Position numbers and translations under genes: made by a program
In this document: piece after piece, positions 1 through 9,768 of the stretch
Layout of the letters: each line of letters begins with the position of its first letter
Position numbering within the stretch: position 1 is the first letter of the stretch
From: Thiobacillus sp.
GTDB lineage: Bacteria > Pseudomonadota > Gammaproteobacteria > Burkholderiales > Thiobacillaceae
Length of the DNA stretch: 64,000 bases
Assembly (NCBI GenBank): GCA_030679915.1
Contig: JAUXRY010000030.1
Coordinates: 62,001 to 126,000, forward strand
Direction of reading: 5' to 3'
The notes under the pieces: model-generated
The model's input: only the letters and a program-made list of their open reading frames with translations
Databases searched by the model: none
Told to the model about the DNA's origin: nothing

Positions 1-582
1 AAAGGCCAGGGCGGCTTTCTGGTCATCACGCGGCCTTTCCCCTCGCAACTGCGCACGCTGTGGGGCGACCCCGAGCGCTTTCTCAAGACCTATTTCCCCG
101 AAGAACTCGGCGGCAAGACCTACCTGGCCGGTGATTCGGCGCACCGCGACAAGGACGGTTATTTCTGGATCATGGGCCGTATCGACGACGTGTTGAACGT
201 GTCCGGGCATCGCTTGGGCACCATGGAAATCGAATCGGCGCTGGTGTCCAACCCGCTGGTGGCCGAAGCCGCCGTAGTCGGTCGACCGCACGACATCAAG
301 GGTGAAGCGGTGGTGGCCTATGTGGTGCTGAAAGGCGCACGCGCCACCGGCGAAGAGGCCAAAAAAATCGTGGCCGACTTGCGCAACTGGGTCGCCAAGG
401 AGATTGGCCCGATCGCCAAGCCCGACGAAATCCGCTTTGGCGACAACCTGCCCAAAACCCGCTCCGGCAAGATCATGCGTCGCTTGTTGCGGGCGATTGC
501 CAAGGGCGAAGAAATTACCCAGGACATCTCCACCCTGGAGAACCCGGCGATTCTGGCTCAACTGAAAGAAGCGGTGAAGTAG
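1..582 (+). CDS. acs: acetyl-CoA synthetase, C-terminal part (5' end outside window)
   Basis: The frame is open from base 1 and ends at 580-582, so about 193 C-terminal residues of an acetate-CoA ligase are visible. Seen: the adenylate-forming hinge and C-terminal domain, with the segments [36 protein letters not shown] and the end motif [10 protein letters not shown]. The lysine in SGK is the catalytic lysine that is reversibly acetylated in this family. The enzyme makes acetyl-CoA from acetate, ATP and CoA in the cytoplasm. Pairing of the GDSA and GHR motifs with this C-terminus is typical of Acs rather than of other acyl-CoA ligases. Start and N-terminal domain lie outside the window. Confidence 0.93.
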   Translation, partial: KGQGGFLVITRPFPSQLRTLWGDPERFLKTYFPEELGGKTYLAGDSAHRDKDGYFWIMGRIDDVLNVSGHRLGTMEIESALVSNPLVAEAAVVGRPHDIKGEAVVAYVVLKGARATGEEAKKIVADLRNWVAKEIGPIAKPDEIRFGDNLPKTRSGKIMRRLLRAIAKGEEITQDISTLENPAILAQLKEAVK

Positions 583-675
583 CGTATTCAGAGGTGGACG
601 AGACACCGCCCTTGAATACGACTGTGGGCGCCCTAAGCTGAGAAGCGGAAGACCTTACTTAACGAAAGGGAAATC

Positions 676-1062
676 ATGTCTCACTACCATGCAGTTGTCT
701 GGCTCGATCACAACGAAGCCCACGTCATCCACATCAGCCCCGACGATGTCGAAAAATCAGTGGTGAGCCCGGCTGAGCCACATCGCAATCTCCACCGCAA
801 GCGCGGCTCGGTCAGCGGTAGCCGCCAGCCTGAGGACCAGCATTACTTTCATGAAGTCGTGGAAGCCATGAAAGGCGCCACCGAGGTGCTGATCGTCGGG
901 CCCGGCCAAGCCAAGCTCGAACTGATCAAGCATATTCACGCCCATGACCATGACGTTGCCAAACAGGTGATTGGGGTGGAAACCGTCGACCACCCGAGCG
1001 ATGCTCAACTTGTGGCCTATGCTCGAAAGTATTTTGTGACCAAGGATCAAATGTTGTCGTAA
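676..1062 (+). CDS. small 'translational machinery' family protein
   Basis: A 128-residue soluble protein preceded by a purine-rich ribosome site (AAAGGGA) a few bases before the ATG. Seen: the opening SHYHAVVWLDHNEAHV, a central basic segment, the VLIVGPGQAKLEL strand-loop-helix, and the ending ETVDHPSDAQLVAYARKYF. I recognise this pattern from proteobacterial proteins that databases label 'translational machinery protein', which resemble the eRF1 domain-3/host-attachment fold. No enzymatic residues can be assigned, and the precise role is not known to me. The gene is monocistronic: a strong terminator follows 90 bases downstream. It is histidine-rich near residues 95-105. Confidence 0.65.
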   Translation: MSHYHAVVWLDHNEAHVIHISPDDVEKSVVSPAEPHRNLHRKRGSVSGSRQPEDQHYFHEVVEAMKGATEVLIVGPGQAKLELIKHIHAHDHDVAKQVIGVETVDHPSDAQLVAYARKYFVTKDQMLS

Positions 1063-1152
1063 CGGGGTGGCATTCTGCCGGCTACCGGCCTGTCAGCTCA
1101 TTTTTCGAAATAGGTTTGGGCTCAACAGTACGGGATTGCCTTCGATACCAGC

Positions 1153-1175
1153 AGCGCCCTTTGGGGCGCTTTTTT
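1153..1175 (+). terminator. rho-independent terminator after the small protein gene
   Basis: AGCGCCC (1153-1159) and GGGCGCT (1164-1170) form a perfect 7-bp stem with a TTTG loop, followed by a run of T to 1175. It ends the transcript of the gene at 676-1062. Confidence 0.85.
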
Positions 1176-1329
1176 GTTGCCCGGTCAAGTGCGTGCGGTG
1201 GCGGATCATGATGGTTGGCACGCTGTGTGGAACAGACGCAATGACCTAAGCCATTGAAGTGGTTTGGTATTGAAATTTTGTTCGGGGCAAAAAAGTGCTC
1301 AAGTATGTCGAAATATCGTCGTTACAGTT

Positions 1330-1415
1330 GGTAACCTGTATAAGGGCAAACCCATCGTGAGATGGCGACGCAAAGCGTCCGGTCTTGGTAAAAGACAGCG
1401 AGGCTGCCATGGAGT
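1330..1415 (+). ncRNA. cyclic-di-GMP-I (GEMM) riboswitch
   Basis: The GEMM-I landmarks occur in order. AGGGCAAACC lies at 1343-1352. A P2 hairpin CCATC-GTGA-GATGG (1352-1365) is closed by a GNRA tetraloop. The signature CGACGCAAAGC is at 1366-1376. A P3 hairpin GTCTT...AAGAC spans 1382-1396, and AGCGAGGCTGCC (1397-1408) corresponds to the conserved element after P3. This class binds cyclic-di-GMP and controls downstream genes, often for surface, adhesion or exoprotein functions. Here the next open frame, with a good ribosome site, starts at 1481 and is a broken protease gene. No expression-platform terminator is obvious between 1415 and 1469, so translational control is as likely as transcriptional. 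The exact outer borders are approximate. Confidence 0.85.
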
Positions 1416-1480
1416 GAATTCATATATGGTTGCTGCGTTGTGGCCCGGGTTCAGGCAAATGATTGATCCAAGGAGCCGCC

Positions 1481-1933
1481 ATGTCCCACAACTGCCTATT
1501 CCCTGTTCGTTCAACAGATAGCCGTCATTGCTACCGTACCGGTAGTGGTCTGGGCTTTACGCTCAGCCTGACATTGGTTGCCATCCTTGCCGGATATGCC
1601 GGGCTTAGCCCTGCGGCATCAGTCAACAACCCTGACAGGACAATTGAAACTCCGGCCAGCACTGGCACCGTAGTCAGTTGGGATAAAGCCCGCTTGCTGG
1701 TGGCGTCGCGTGCAGGCTTGCCCGACGCTGAATTCGAAAAACGCTGAAGACGCATAACCTGGCCCCCGAGGGCCATTGCCATCCTGGATACCGGGTTAGT
1801 CGGGACTTAACCTGATTGGGCTGCCAACAGGGTTCCGGGACGGAATGTCTACAACAACAATGCGGTGACCTGCGTGCACGGGAACGGCGTCGCTGTCTCA
1901 GGCACGGAGGCAATGCCTCCAGCAAGAGTGTGA
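1481..1933 (+). pseudogene. decayed subtilase (peptidase S8) gene
   Basis: AAGGAG at 1469-1474 precedes an ATG at 1481. The first 88 codons give an exported-looking N-terminus: a hydrophobic stretch (FTLSLTLVAILAGYAGL) and a likely signal-peptidase site after SPAASV. The frame stops at 1745-1747 (TGA) and again at 1808-1810 (TAA). Between and after the stops the same frame still reads AIAILDTGLVGT (1772-1807) and VTCVHGNGVAVSGTEA (near 1868-1915). These match the Asp and His active-site blocks of subtilisin-like proteases, about 30 codons apart as expected. The Ser block is missing and the frame ends for good at 1931, so the gene is truncated as well as interrupted. It stands directly behind the cyclic-di-GMP riboswitch. 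Confidence 0.7.
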
Positions 1934-1975
1934 CGATTTATCTTTACGTAAGATTCGCCTGCCGCTGCAGGCTCC

Positions 1976-1998
1976 AAGCGCCTTTTGGGCGTTTTTTT
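1976..1998 (+). terminator. rho-independent terminator after the decayed protease
   Basis: AAGCGCC (1976-1982) pairs with GGCGTTT (1988-1994) around a TTTTG loop, with one G-T pair, and is followed by T to 1998. It closes the riboswitch-pseudogene transcript on the plus strand. The last bases overlap the stop codon of the convergent FMN reductase gene. Confidence 0.7.
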
Positions 1999-2569
1999 AT
2001 GCCCGTTGTTTCAGCAGTGCAAGCGTTTCAATCAACTGCAACACCAGACTGTGCATCCGGTCGGGTGATTTCAGCGCACCCGTTTCCGCAACAAAGGCGG
2101 TGTCGGCATCCGCCAGTGAAAACTGTCCGGGCAATACCAGCACGCCGAGGGCATTCAGAATCTGGCGGAGGTGCGGCAACATCCGCATGCCACCCAGTGA
2201 GCCGGGGGAGGCCGCCATGATGGCGGCGACTTTGTTCTGATAAGGCACCAGTCCCGATTCGCCTTGCCACTCACGTGACACCCAATCGATGGTGTTCTTC
2301 AGCAGCGGCGGAATCGAGCTGTTGTACTCGGGGCTGGCGATCAGCAAGGCGTCATGGTCCTTGAACAGGGCTTTCAGGCGAAGTGCATTGTCAGGCAGAC
2401 CGTCCTTGTCTTCGAGATCGCCGTTATAAAGCGGAAGCGGATAATCGGCCAGGTCGATCAGGGTGACATCCCCTCCTGCAGCCTGCGTAGCCTCCACAGC
2501 GGTCTGGATCAGTTTGCGGTTCCAGGAGTCGCGACGGATACTGCCGGACAAAGCGAGAATCTTGGGCAT
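1997..2569 (-). CDS. NADPH-dependent FMN reductase family protein
   Basis: 190 residues. The start at 2569 is chosen because GAGGAAATT lies just before it and the protein then begins MPKILALSGSIRRDSWNRKL, the normal N-terminus of this family. Seen: the flavodoxin-like FMN phosphate loop GSIRRDSWN, and the SPEYNSSIPPLLKNTIDW motif that contacts the flavin. Relatives (YieF/ChrR, AzoR-like, ArsH-like) reduce quinones, chromate or azo dyes with NAD(P)H as cytoplasmic flavoproteins. The substrate cannot be read from the sequence. It stands alone, convergent with the protease pseudogene and divergent from the Hsp15-like gene. Confidence 0.85.
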   Translation of the reverse strand: MPKILALSGSIRRDSWNRKLIQTAVEATQAAGGDVTLIDLADYPLPLYNGDLEDKDGLPDNALRLKALFKDHDALLIASPEYNSSIPPLLKNTIDWVSREWQGESGLVPYQNKVAAIMAASPGSLGGMRMLPHLRQILNALGVLVLPGQFSLADADTAFVAETGALKSPDRMHSLVLQLIETLALLKQRA

Positions 2570-2761
2570 GGAATTTCCTCTTGGTAAAAATCGATCATTG
2601 TACCGGCCACGCAGTGCCTGAGCCGAATGGGTGCGCCTGCCACCGATGTCTACCAGACAACCGAAGCTTGTACGCTGTGCTTTAGCATCCCGGGTGCAGG
2701 CAGCCACCCGCATTTCCCATTGCCGAACAGATTCATATGTTGGCCATTACGGAGCGTATCC

Positions 2762-3160
2762 ATGTCCACCGAAACAACACCCTTCGAAAAAATGCGGCTC
2801 GATAAATGGCTGTGGGCCGCTCGGTTTTTCAAGACCCGCAGTCTTGCTACCCAGGCGATCGAGCAGGGTCGAGTGAAGCTCAATGGAGATCGTGTCAAGC
2901 CGGCGCGTGAAATCAGGCCGCAGGATCAGCTGGAAATTCAGTTGGGCGATTGCATCTGGATACTGACAGTGCGTGCGTTGTCGATGCAGCGTGGCCCGGC
3001 ACCTGTTGCGCAGCAGTTGTATGCAGAAACGCCCGAAAGCATTGCGCGTCGCCAGCAACAGGCCAGCGAGCACAAGTTGTCTGTTAATCCGGCAGCAGCA
3101 ATCAAGGGCCGCCCCACCAAACGCGACCGTCGACTAATCCACCGTTTTACAGATACGTGA
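2762..3160 (+). CDS. hslR: Hsp15-type S4 RNA-binding protein
   Basis: 132 residues from ATG 2762, which has GGAG nearby upstream. The S4 domain is seen at about residues 10-60 (MRLDKWLWAARFFKTRSLAT, then the KLNGDRVKPAREI turn), followed by a basic tail rich in Arg and Lys. In E. coli Hsp15 binds free 50S subunits carrying a nascent peptidyl-tRNA and helps recycle stalled subunits. Length and architecture match that family. It is next to yhdP on the same strand, but an 80-base gap separates them. Confidence 0.88.
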   Translation: MSTETTPFEKMRLDKWLWAARFFKTRSLATQAIEQGRVKLNGDRVKPAREIRPQDQLEIQLGDCIWILTVRALSMQRGPAPVAQQLYAETPESIARRQQQASEHKLSVNPAAAIKGRPTKRDRRLIHRFTDT

Positions 3161-3238
3161 AGCGCAGAATTTACAGCGCATTTACCCCGCAAAGCGTGTG
3201 TTAACGCATAGAATCAAGGCATCCGAGATTCCTGATTT

Positions 3239-6200
3239 ATGACCGTTTCCGCTGTATTTTCTTTAGGGTTGCGCCGTGTAGGGCGTGGCTTGGGTGTGCT
3301 GGCCGCACTGGCGACGTTGGTTTTTGCGACCGCGGCAGGCTTGATGTATTTTTGGGTGCTTCCCAATATCGCCGATCACCGCGACACCGTGGCGAACGTG
3401 ATGTCACGCGCGCTAGGCCAGCGAGTCACACTCGAAGCCGTGTCCGGAGTGTGGCAGCAGGCACGGCCAGAATTCCGCCTGCAGGGTGTTCGCCTGTACG
3501 ATCAGCAGGATCGTTCAGCGTTGTACTTGCCTGAACTCAACGCAACCTTTTCCTGGCGTTCTCTGCTTTTTCTGGAGCCGCGATTCAGCCATATCGAATT
3601 GCAGGGATTGACGCTGGGGGTGCGGCGCGCGCAAGACGGACATTTTTATGTGGGAGGGATTCCGATCAACCCGGCTGCGCCCGACAGCGGATTTGTTAAT
3701 TGGCTGTTGCGTCAGGGTCGGGTGCATGTGAGCAAGGCCACGCTGACCTGGCTGGATGAAGTGCGTCAAGCCCCGCCAGTGACACTCAACGTGGCCGATT
3801 TCAACTTGACCAACACACTCCGCAGCCATCAACTGCATTTATCAGCCACGCCGCCTGCCAGTTTGGCGCGGCCACTGGTGGTTCATGCGAAGTGGACAGC
3901 CCGCAAGCCGGATGACATTAAAACCTGGAGCGGGCGCATCGAGACTCGTGTCGCGGGGGTGTCGTTCCTCAATCTGGCGCCCTGGCTGGATGTGCCTTAT
4001 CAGCCCAGGCAGGCTACAGGCGCATTGCATGTCACTTTGGATTTTGAACGGGGTTCGCTGACACAAGTAAACGCGGGGTTCAATCTGCGGGGGGTTGAAA
4101 CGGTGCTCGCCGAGAACCTTCCGGCGTTGCGACTGGCGCAACTGCTGGGGCAGGTGACTTGGGAGCAGAGTGCGGAAGGCCATCGTGTGGCTTTTGAAAA
4201 CCTGCGTATTGCGCGCCCGGGGTCTGCGTTGAGTGCTCCGTTCAGTGTGGGGGTGGCCTGGAACAACAAGTCGCACGAAATTTCAGCCAAGGCGTTTGAA
4301 TTGAGCGACTGGGAATCCGTGTTGCCAAGTTTGCCGATGGATGCAGCGTTACGCACGCGCTTGCAGGCCCTGCAAGCACGAGGAAAGCTGGATACGCTTC
4401 AATTTCGCTGGAATGGAACAGAACCGGGGTTGGACAATTTCAGTGTTGTCACTCGATTTACCGGGTTGGGTGTCGCGGCCAGAAATGATCAACCGGGGAT
4501 CGAAAACCTGTCAGGCCAAATCGAGGGCGATGCGCAAGCCGGGACATTCTCAATAGATTCCAGGCAGTTAGCCGTTAATTTGCCCAATCTGTTCCGTGAT
4601 CCAATCTTGGGGCTCGACGCATTACAGGCACAGGGTCGCTGGAAAAAATCGGCGCGTGGCCGGACGTTAACGCTGGATTCAGCTGTCTTTTCCAACCCGG
4701 ACGCAACGGGTACGGCCAAAGGACGGTATGAATTGATTGGCGACCAGCCCGGAATAGTTGATCTGGACGTTCATTTGACCCACGCTGAAGGTAAGGCCGT
4801 TTATCGTTACCTCCCCAAGAAGATTGGTGATCGAACGGTTAATTGGCTCAAGGATGGAATCACGGCCGGCTATTCCGACGATGTGCGACTGACCTTGCAG
4901 GGTGATGTGAGGAAATTCCCCTTTGAAGCGGGCAAAGGCGTGTTTCGTATCGAGGCGCAGGTCAAGGATGTCGTGCTGAATTATGTTCAGGGGTGGCCGC
5001 GCATCGACGGTATTCATGCGCGCGTGTTGTTCCAGGGTAAAACGATGGAAGTGACATCCAGTCAGGCACGCATTTATGGCGTCACCTTGTCTCCGGTTAA
5101 AGCCACCATCCCGGATTTAATCCATCATGAAGAACAGTTGCATATTGACGGAATGGCCAACGGCCCGCTGACTGACTTCATCCGGTTTTCGAATTCCAGT
5201 CCGGTCGGGGCAATTCTGCGGGGCTTTACGGACAAGTTGTCGGGCAGTGGCCAAGCGCGGCTGGCGTTGAAGATGCAAGTACCCCTGCGCCATAGTCATG
5301 ACACCACGTTGACTGGACGACTTTCGTTTTTGAACGACAGCCTTTTCTCAGCCGGTCTGCCTCGGGTGGACCAGCTTCGCGGTGATATCGACTTTACCGG
5401 CAACAGCTTGACTGCAAAAAACATGACTGCCCAGTTTCTGGGAGGGCCGCTCAGTATCGATACGGTAACGAGCAATAACCAGGTGAAAGTTCTGGCACAA
5501 GGCCGAGCGACTGCTGCTGGCATGGCACCCTGGCTGGGTGCCAGCTTGAACAAGGGCCTGTCGGGGCAGGTAGCCTGGCGTGGACAAGTTGATCTGGATC
5601 CGGGTGGCGCACGGATACGAGCCGAGTCAGACCTGGTCGGACTGACTTCCACGCTGCCGGCACCATTGGCCAAGCCAGCTGAACGCCCCTTGGCGCTGAC
5701 CGTTACCAGACAACCGCAGGTTGATGGCCAACAATATGGAATCCAGTTTGGAAGCGTCCTGGGCGCTGCGTGGCGAAGCGCCCAGGACGGACGTTTTGCC
5801 CGTGGCGAAGTTCGCTTTGGCGGCGCTGCCGCAATTCCGAATGAACCGGGTTTGCGTTTGGCGGGCAACGGGCAGGGGCTTGATTTTTCGGGGTGGTTGG
5901 CACTGCTGCCCGATAGCACGGGTGCAGCCCCTTTGTCGCTGAGTTCAATAGACCTGAGTTTTGATGATTTTGATTTGATGGGACGGCGTTATCAGGATGT
6001 ACGTCTTCAGGGCCGAGTTCGTAATGGCCTGTTTCGTGCACAGGTTAATGGCACCAATCTCAATGGGGTGCTGACCTACCGTCCCGCCGGAACATATGAT
6101 TCCACAGGGGCTTCAGCCCGTAGTGGATCGGAGCTTTTAAGGGCGCAACCGGCACGTGCGTCGGCGCACTTTAAATTGCTGACCATCCCGGATGCCGTCC

Positions 6201-7078
6201 CCAACGCGGGTGTGGCCAGTGCCATCAACCTGAAAGGTGCGGAGTTCCCGGTTTTCGATCTGACGGTTGAAGACTTTCGCCTTCAGTCGCGGTTGATGGG
6301 CCGGCTGGAGGCGGTGGCGCATGGCTCGCCACAAGGCCTGGTCATCGACAGTTTGCGAATGACGCATCCCGATAGTGTGTTCCAGATGAGTGGTCTTTGG
6401 CGGGCTGGCGGGGCGAGTGAAACCCGTGCGGATATGACTTTGAGTGTATTGGATGCGGGCAAGTTTCTGGCCCGGTTTGGCTATCCCGGTACCCTCAAGC
6501 GGGGCAGTGTTGATATTCAAGGTAACGCGACATGGACCGGTTCGCCCGCTGATTTCTCATTCGAGACCCTGGCCGGGCAACTCGACTTCAAGGCACGGGA
6601 TGGCCAATTTTCAAAGCTTGAGCCGGGTGTGGGCAAACTGCTGGGGGTGTTGAGCCTGCAGTCGTTGCCGCGTCGGCTTAATTTCGATTTCCGTGATATC
6701 TTCAACGAAGGCTATGCCTTTGATGAAATCGGTGCCACTTTGCGCATCGCGCGGGGTGTGGTGTACAGCGATGACTTCAAGATGCGCGGGCCGTCAGCCA
6801 AGGTCAATATGTCGGGTTTGGCCGATATCAATCAGGAATCCGTTCAGCTGCGGGTGAAAGTGATCCCGAAGTTGTCCGAGGGCATCGCGGTGGCGGGTGC
6901 CTTGATCGGCGGTCCGCTTGCCGGCGTAGGCGTGTTGGCAGCGCAGAAGTTGCTGCGCGATCCGTTTGAGGAAGCTATCAGCAAGGAATACATGGTGATC
7001 GGACCGTGGCTGGCTCCCGATGTGAAAAAACTGTCAAAAAAGAAGGGCAACACTGAATCTCAGGCGACAGAGCCCTGA
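3239..7078 (+). CDS. yhdP: YhdP family AsmA-like envelope protein
   Basis: 1279 residues, the usual size of YhdP. One N-terminal membrane segment (about residues 15-38, LGVLAALATLVFATAAGLMYFW) anchors a very long periplasmic region of repeating beta-strand units typical of the AsmA/DUF3971 superfamily. The C-terminus carries the conserved GVGKLLGVLSLQSLPRRLNFDF region and a GALIGGPLAGVGVLAAQKLLRDP segment. In E. coli YhdP, with TamB and YdbH, forms a hydrophobic conduit moving phospholipid from inner to outer membrane. The following nit gene begins within 20 bases, so the two are probably cotranscribed, an arrangement common in Betaproteobacteria. Confidence 0.9.
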   Translation: MTVSAVFSLGLRRVGRGLGVLAALATLVFATAAGLMYFWVLPNIADHRDTVANVMSRALGQRVTLEAVSGVWQQARPEFRLQGVRLYDQQDRSALYLPELNATFSWRSLLFLEPRFSHIELQGLTLGVRRAQDGHFYVGGIPINPAAPDSGFVNWLLRQGRVHVSKATLTWLDEVRQAPPVTLNVADFNLTNTLRSHQLHLSATPPASLARPLVVHAKWTARKPDDIKTWSGRIETRVAGVSFLNLAPWLDVPYQPRQATGALHVTLDFERGSLTQVNAGFNLRGVETVLAENLPALRLAQLLGQVTWEQSAEGHRVAFENLRIARPGSALSAPFSVGVAWNNKSHEISAKAFELSDWESVLPSLPMDAALRTRLQALQARGKLDTLQFRWNGTEPGLDNFSVVTRFTGLGVAARNDQPGIENLSGQIEGDAQAGTFSIDSRQLAVNLPNLFRDPILGLDALQAQGRWKKSARGRTLTLDSAVFSNPDATGTAKGRYELIGDQPGIVDLDVHLTHAEGKAVYRYLPKKIGDRTVNWLKDGITAGYSDDVRLTLQGDVRKFPFEAGKGVFRIEAQVKDVVLNYVQGWPRIDGIHARVLFQGKTMEVTSSQARIYGVTLSPVKATIPDLIHHEEQLHIDGMANGPLTDFIRFSNSSPVGAILRGFTDKLSGSGQARLALKMQVPLRHSHDTTLTGRLSFLNDSLFSAGLPRVDQLRGDIDFTGNSLTAKNMTAQFLGGPLSIDTVTSNNQVKVLAQGRATAAGMAPWLGASLNKGLSGQVAWRGQVDLDPGGARIRAESDLVGLTSTLPAPLAKPAERPLALTVTRQPQVDGQQYGIQFGSVLGAAWRSAQDGRFARGEVRFGGAAAIPNEPGLRLAGNGQGLDFSGWLALLPDSTGAAPLSLSSIDLSFDDFDLMGRRYQDVRLQGRVRNGLFRAQVNGTNLNGVLTYRPAGTYDSTGASARSGSELLRAQPARASAHFKLLTIPDAVPNAGVASAINLKGAEFPVFDLTVEDFRLQSRLMGRLEAVAHGSPQGLVIDSLRMTHPDSVFQMSGLWRAGGASETRADMTLSVLDAGKFLARFGYPGTLKRGSVDIQGNATWTGSPADFSFETLAGQLDFKARDGQFSKLEPGVGKLLGVLSLQSLPRRLNFDFRDIFNEGYAFDEIGATLRIARGVVYSDDFKMRGPSAKVNMSGLADINQESVQLRVKVIPKLSEGIAVAGALIGGPLAGVGVLAAQKLLRDPFEEAISKEYMVIGPWLAPDVKKLSKKKGNTESQATEP

Positions 7079-7093
7079 TTGTGGAACAACGAC

Positions 7094-8041
7094 ATGACAA
7101 CCAAGAAAATAACCAAATCTACTGTGGCGCGACCTAAAACTGCACAGGTCAAGAAAACGGCAGCGCAGGCGGGCACCGTCCGGGTGGCGGCGATCCAGAT
7201 GGCGTCCGGCCCCAATGTGTCGGCGAATCTGGCCGAAGCGGAGCAATTGATCGACCTCGCGGTTGACGCGGGCGCGCAGCTGATTGCGCTCCCCGAGTTC
7301 TTCTGCATCATGGGGATGAAAGATGCCGATGTAGTGAAAGTGCGCGAGGCGGAAGGTCAGGGACCGATCCAGAATTTCCTGTCCCGGATGGCAAAAAAGC
7401 ACCAGATATGGCTGATTGGTGGATCAATTCCACTTGAGGCGGGTGCCGCAAATAAAGTTCGGAACAGCTGTCTGGTGTATGACGAGCGGGGCAAGCTGGT
7501 TGCGCGCTACGACAAGATTCATTTATTTGGTCTGGATCTCGGTAACGAGCAATATCAGGAGTCCAGGTTGATCGAGCCGGGGAACAAGGCCGTCGTCATC
7601 AACAGCCCGTTCGGCCGTATCGGCTTGTCCATTTGTTATGACCTGCGCTTTCCCGAGTTGTATCGTGCCATGCCCGATGTCGACATCATCGTGGTGCCGT
7701 CGGCCTTTACCGCCACCACCGGGCGGGCGCATTTCGAGACGCTGATCCGCGCGCGCGCGATTGAAAACCTGGCCTTCGTGATTGCGCCCGCGCAAGGGGG
7801 TTATCATTTGTCAGGGCGAGAAACCCATGGCGACAGCATGATTGTCGACCCTTGGGGCGTCGTCCTCGACCGGTTGTCGCGAGGCTCCGGCGTTGCCATT
7901 GCCAATATCAACCCAGCCTATCAGGCCAGCTTGCGCAAGAGCCTTCCCGTGCTCAAGCACCGTTTCATCACGTGCAAACAGATCGAAGTCGAGGTGGTTG
8001 AACGCCGCGCCATAGCCAAGCGCGAGACGACCGCCAAGTAA
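7094..8041 (+). CDS. carbon-nitrogen hydrolase (Nit/omega-amidase type)
   Basis: 315 residues from ATG 7094; an in-frame TTG at 7079 is a less likely start. The nitrilase triad is complete: Glu68 (LPEFF), Lys141 (YDKIHLF) and Cys181 ([11 protein letters not shown]). The closest family I recognise is the Nit1/YbeM type, which hydrolyses deaminated glutathione, a metabolite-repair reaction in the cytoplasm; the substrate is inferred. A Lys/Thr/Ala-rich tail of about 25 residues precedes the first beta strand (VRVAAIQM) and is longer than usual. It lies between yhdP and tldD on the same strand with short gaps, so this is probably one operon. Confidence 0.85.
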   Translation: MTTKKITKSTVARPKTAQVKKTAAQAGTVRVAAIQMASGPNVSANLAEAEQLIDLAVDAGAQLIALPEFFCIMGMKDADVVKVREAEGQGPIQNFLSRMAKKHQIWLIGGSIPLEAGAANKVRNSCLVYDERGKLVARYDKIHLFGLDLGNEQYQESRLIEPGNKAVVINSPFGRIGLSICYDLRFPELYRAMPDVDIIVVPSAFTATTGRAHFETLIRARAIENLAFVIAPAQGGYHLSGRETHGDSMIVDPWGVVLDRLSRGSGVAIANINPAYQASLRKSLPVLKHRFITCKQIEVEVVERRAIAKRETTAK

Positions 8042-8070
8042 ATCTGCACCCCATTTTTCAGGACACTGCC

Positions 8071-9543
8071 ATGAACCCCACCGATGCTTTCGTTCCCATT
8101 CAAACCGCCGAGCAGCTGTTTCGCTCTGCCGAAGCCACGCTGCTGACGCCAAACGGACTGGACGCCGACATGCTCGCGCCGGTTTTTGGCCGTTTGCTCA
8201 CGCATGACGTCGATTATGCCGATCTGTATTTCCAGTATTCGCGTTCCGAAGGCTGGAGCCTGGAAGAAGGTCAGGTTAAATCCGGCAGCTTCAATATCGA
8301 TCAGGGCGTCGGCGTGCGCGCGATCTCGGGCGAAAAAACGGCGTTTGCCTATTCCGACGACATCAGCCTCGACGCGCTGGGCGCAGCCGCCGACGCCACC
8401 CGCGCCATCGCGCGCGCGGGTCAGGAACGCCAAACTGCCGTCGCGCGTCGCGCCGACGGTCGCCAGCTGTATCACGCGGTCGATCCGCTAGTGAGCCTGG
8501 ACGATGCGGCCAAGGTCACGTTGTTGGAGCGACTCGAGAAAAAAGCCCGTGCCATGGACCCGCGCGTGATCCAGGTCATGGCCAGCCTCGCCTCTGAATA
8601 CGAAGTGATTTACGTCGCGCGTTCCGACGGCCATATGGCCGCTGATGTGCGCCCGCTGGTGCGTTTGTCCCTGCAGGTGATTTCCGAGCAGGACGGGCGT
8701 CGCGAGCAGGGCAGTGGCGGCGGCGGCGGCCGCTTTGACTACAGCTATTTCACCGACGACATCCTCGAAAAATATGCGCGCCAAGCGGTGAATCAGGCCA
8801 GCGTCAACCTCGACGCGCGCCCGGCGCCTGCGGGCACCATGACCGTCGTCCTCGGCGCGGGCTGGCCCGGCATCCTGCTGCACGAAGCGATTGGCCACGG
8901 CCTCGAAGGCGACTTCAACCGCAAAGGCAGTTCGGCGTTTGCCGGCCGAATCGGCGAACGCGTTGCCGCCCCCGGCGTGACCGTCGTCGACGACGGCACC
9001 ATTCCCCTGCGTCGCGGTTCGCTCAACATCGATGACGAAGGCAATCCCACTCAGTGCACCACGCTGATCGAAGACGGCATTCTCACCGGCTATATGCAGG
9101 ACATGATGAACGCCCGCCTGATGGGCATGCCCATCACCGGTAACGCGCGGCGCGAATCGTATGCGCATCTCACCATGCCGCGCATGACCAACACCCTCAT
9201 GCTCGGTGGCGATAAAGATCCCCAGGAAATTATCGCCTCGGTGAAAAATGGCCTCTACGCCGTCAACTTCGGTGGCGGACAGGTTGACATCACCAGCGGA
9301 AAATTCGTCTTCTCCGCCGCCGAGGCCTACATGATCGAAGACGGCAAAATCACCTACCCCGTCAAAGGCGCCACCCTCATCGGCAATGGTCCCGAAGTGC
9401 TGACGCGCGTCTCCATGATCGGTAACGATATGGAAATGGATTCGGGTGTGGGGACATGCGGCAAGGAAGGCCAGAGCGTGCCGGTAGGCGTGGGCCAGCC
9501 GACGTTGCGGATTGATGGCTTGACAGTGGGCGGGACGGCGTAA
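8071..9543 (+). CDS. tldD: metalloprotease TldD
   Basis: 490 residues, the family length. Seen: the zinc-binding HEAIGH motif at residues 271-276, followed by [20 protein letters not shown], and the C-terminal glycine-rich barrel ([28 protein letters not shown]). TldD and its partner TldE/PmbA form a heterodimeric protease that degrades unfolded peptides and matures some modified peptides such as microcins. The partner gene is not in the window. It is 29 bases after the nit gene and is probably the last gene of that operon. Confidence 0.95.
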   Translation: MNPTDAFVPIQTAEQLFRSAEATLLTPNGLDADMLAPVFGRLLTHDVDYADLYFQYSRSEGWSLEEGQVKSGSFNIDQGVGVRAISGEKTAFAYSDDISLDALGAAADATRAIARAGQERQTAVARRADGRQLYHAVDPLVSLDDAAKVTLLERLEKKARAMDPRVIQVMASLASEYEVIYVARSDGHMAADVRPLVRLSLQVISEQDGRREQGSGGGGGRFDYSYFTDDILEKYARQAVNQASVNLDARPAPAGTMTVVLGAGWPGILLHEAIGHGLEGDFNRKGSSAFAGRIGERVAAPGVTVVDDGTIPLRRGSLNIDDEGNPTQCTTLIEDGILTGYMQDMMNARLMGMPITGNARRESYAHLTMPRMTNTLMLGGDKDPQEIIASVKNGLYAVNFGGGQVDITSGKFVFSAAEAYMIEDGKITYPVKGATLIGNGPEVLTRVSMIGNDMEMDSGVGTCGKEGQSVPVGVGQPTLRIDGLTVGGTA

Positions 9544-9768
9544 GGGCTGAAGGGCGATGATTGCCATGATGCATATTGATACGATTGACGGCGCCGTGCG
9601 ACACGATACGCTTGCTTGAAGATCAACGGAATCGCATAGCCGAGGGCAATATGGATACTGTACTTGGCTAGGGAAACGCCCTATGCTGTTCTCTGCTGAG
9701 GGCGGATTGAGCTAGCACTTGTATTCCACCCACGTCGTTGATATCGAACGACCATCGAGTTTTTGCTT

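Noticed and set aside
1215-1231. TTGGCACG resembling the -24 half of a sigma-54 promoter
   Set aside because: The -12 half should read TTGC after four bases, but the sequence is GTGGA; the invariant GC is absent.
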